DNA of 64,000 nt from positions 1,167,079 through 1,231,078 of the forward strand of contig NZ_CH672429.1 of assembly GCF_000153025.1 (NCBI RefSeq). Reading direction: 5' to 3'. Position numbers and translations under genes: made by a program. Of this stretch, positions 62,579-64,000 are shown piece after piece. The stretch comes from Marinomonas sp. MED121. GTDB lineage: Bacteria > Pseudomonadota > Gammaproteobacteria > Pseudomonadales > Marinomonadaceae. The notes beneath the pieces were generated by a model that ran no database searches, was not told the origin of the DNA, and saw only the letters and a program-made list of their open reading frames with translations. Each line of letters begins with the position of its first letter. The stretch's first letter is position 1.

Positions 62579-63358
62579 TTAATTAAAGTGTGGGGCTCTT
62601 TTTTCTAAAAATGCCGCCATGCCTTCTGCTTGATCTGGGCTTGAAAAACTCAAACCAAATTGATCACTTTCCATGATGCAGGCATTATCAAGCGGGAGGT
62701 CCTGTCCCCTTTGTACAAGTTGTTTAATTAGTTGGATGGATGATCGGCTTTTACTCACGATTTCCCGTGACATTTCAAGGCCTTTTTCCATGAGCTGGGC
62801 TTGCGGATAAACATAGTTTATCAAGCCAAAACCTAGGGCTTCTTCAACCCCAAAAATACGCCCCGTATACAAGAGTTCTAACGCCATGGGTCGACCAACT
62901 AGGCGTGTTAATCGCTGGCTACCACCAAATCCTGGGGTAATGCCTAGGTTAATTTCAGGTTGTCCAAATTTGGCATTGTCTGACGCTAAAATCAGGTCGC
63001 AGCTCATGGCCAATTCACAGCCTCCTCCCAGCGCAAAACCATTCACTAAGCCAATCACAGGAAAAGACGCATTCTCTAAACGCCTTAATACGGATAAACC
63101 AAAGGCCGAAAAGGCCTTAGCTTCAAGGGCACTGAGCTGACTCATCTCTTCGATATCAGCTCCTGCAACAAAGGCTTTTTCGCCCGCGCCAGTGATCAAT
63201 AACAAACGCGTATTGTTATCTACTTCCAGCTGATCTATGGCCTGATTTATCTCTTCTAAGGTCGCCTTATTTAGCGCGTTTAGCACCTTAGGACGATTAA
63301 TCGTTAAGCACATAATCCCTGCATCAACAGGATCAAGTAAAATATGTTTAAACCCCAT
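62579..63358 (-). CDS. Enoyl-CoA hydratase (crotonase family)
   Basis: About 259 residues. The oxyanion-hole segments are KAFVAGADIEEMSQ and NGFALGGGCELAMSCDLI, with the catalytic-type glutamate in GQPEINLGITPGFGGSQRL. It hydrates short enoyl-CoA, partnering the 3-hydroxyacyl-CoA dehydrogenase encoded 11 bases upstream. ATG 63358 has AGGAG at 8 nt; the GTG at 63364 is too close to it. Confidence 0.88.
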   Translation of the reverse strand: MGFKHILLDPVDAGIMCLTINRPKVLNALNKATLEEINQAIDQLEVDNNTRLLLITGAGEKAFVAGADIEEMSQLSALEAKAFSAFGLSVLRRLENASFPVIGLVNGFALGGGCELAMSCDLILASDNAKFGQPEINLGITPGFGGSQRLTRLVGRPMALELLYTGRIFGVEEALGFGLINYVYPQAQLMEKGLEMSREIVSKSRSSIQLIKQLVQRGQDLPLDNACIMESDQFGLSFSSPDQAEGMAAFLEKRAPHFN

Positions 63359-63369
63359 CACCACAGCTC

Positions 63370-64000
63370 CTAATATGTGTAAAAGCCACGGCCTGTTTTA
63401 CGCCCTAAATAACCCGCATCCACCATTTGAACCAACAATGGACAAGGGCGATATTTAGGATCGTTAAAGCTTGAGTACAACACCTGCATGATACTTAAGC
63501 AGGTATCTAAACCAATCAGGTCTGCTAGCGCCAAAGGCCCCATAGGGTGGCTCATGCCTAATTTCATCACCTCATCGATATCTTCTGCTTTTGCCAAGCC
63601 TTCATGTAGACAAAAAATGCCCTCATTGATCATAGGGAGTAGAATACGGTTAGCCACAAAACCTGGGGAATCTTTCACATCCACTGGGGTTTTACCTATT
63701 ACTTTAGAAACTAGCGTAACCCGATCGAATACTTCATCTTTGGTTTGTAAGCCGCGTATCACTTCAACCAAGGCCATCACAGGCACAGGGTTCATAAAGT
63801 GCATGCCTACCACCTGTGAAGGGCGTTTCGTTACCGCAGCAAGACGGGTAATAGAAATAGAAGAGGTGTTTGTCGCCAAAATAGCGGCGGGATCACATAT
63901 TTCATCAAGCTGACGAAAGATGCTTTGTTTAACGTTTTCTTGTTCACTGGCTGCTTCTATCACTAAATTCGCTTCTGCGATTGAATTTAGCTCTGTTGAA
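63370..64000 (-). CDS. 3-hydroxybutyryl/3-hydroxyacyl-CoA dehydrogenase, partial
   Basis: The gene continues past the window edge: codons upstream of the GTG at 63963 are open to 64000 and read [20 protein letters not shown], which fits the end of the NAD-binding domain. [28 protein letters not shown] (catalytic His) and the C-terminal [16 protein letters not shown] are all present. It oxidises 3-hydroxyacyl-CoA to 3-ketoacyl-CoA in butyrate or fatty-acid metabolism, in an operon with the hydratase. Confidence 0.9.
   Translation of the reverse strand, partial: STELNSIAEANLVIEAASEQENVKQSIFRQLDEICDPAAILATNTSSISITRLAAVTKRPSQVVGMHFMNPVPVMALVEVIRGLQTKDEVFDRVTLVSKVIGKTPVDVKDSPGFVANRILLPMINEGIFCLHEGLAKAEDIDEVMKLGMSHPMGPLALADLIGLDTCLSIMQVLYSSFNDPKYRPCPLLVQMVDAGYLGRKTGRGFYTY

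Overview
The window looks like the chromosome of a marine, heterotrophic gammaproteobacterium, most likely an Oceanospirillaceae/Marinomonas-type organism. This is an inference from gene content: tripartite tricarboxylate transport, hydroxyproline catabolism, a DctBD-type two-component pair, RTX proteins with a type I secretion system, and AT-rich spacers. I found no rRNA, tRNA, CRISPR array or prophage.

Layout. 1-7.7 kb: mostly small, poorly characterised genes, a secreted PI-PLC-like phosphodiesterase with a probable C-type-lectin-like domain, a GNAT acetyltransferase and an orphan periplasmic sugar-binding-type protein. 7.9-13.6 kb: a complete trans-4-hydroxy-L-proline pathway (epimerase, D-hydroxyproline oxidase, deaminase, semialdehyde dehydrogenase) with a GntR regulator and two copies of a 16-bp putative operator. 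13.9-21 kb: a DctB/DctD-like sensor and sigma-54 activator, followed by a PhnD-PhnC-PhnE-PhnE type ABC importer behind a good -24/-12 promoter with upstream GGGACA-N4-TGTCY sites. 21-35 kb: a tricarboxylate block with TctD/TctE, a periplasmic binding protein, a TSUP permease, TcuA/TcuB, a LysR regulator, a PrpF-family isomerase, TctC, a fused TctA-TctB and a universal stress protein. Three copies of an 11-bp-period direct repeat mark a putative TctD regulon. 35-37 kb: a secreted hypothetical protein and an ArsP/YraQ-type permease with its ArsR repressor, each behind the same inverted repeat.

37-60 kb is the accessory region. A type I secretion operon (ABC ATPase, HlyD, TolC) has its ATPase gene split by an IS3-family (IS407-like) element of 1,202 bp with a 4-bp target duplication; removing the element restores a 587-codon frame. 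Next to it are three diverged cassettes, each an RTX protein followed by a small DUF3467 protein. Two cassettes have a tandem pair of LysR regulators upstream, in the same order. In the middle cassette the DUF3467 gene has been reduced to its two ends around a 25-bp scar of the same IS end. This RTX/DUF3467/dual-LysR module is the best candidate for an undescribed system. The window ends with a methyl-accepting chemotaxis protein, an enoyl-CoA hydratase and a partial 3-hydroxyacyl-CoA dehydrogenase.

How the genes work together. The 7.9-35 kb region feeds amino-acid and tricarboxylic-acid substrates into the TCA cycle at 2-oxoglutarate and aconitate. The 37-60 kb region makes calcium-binding proteins that share one C-terminal export signal and probably one exporter, and that exporter is currently broken by the insertion.
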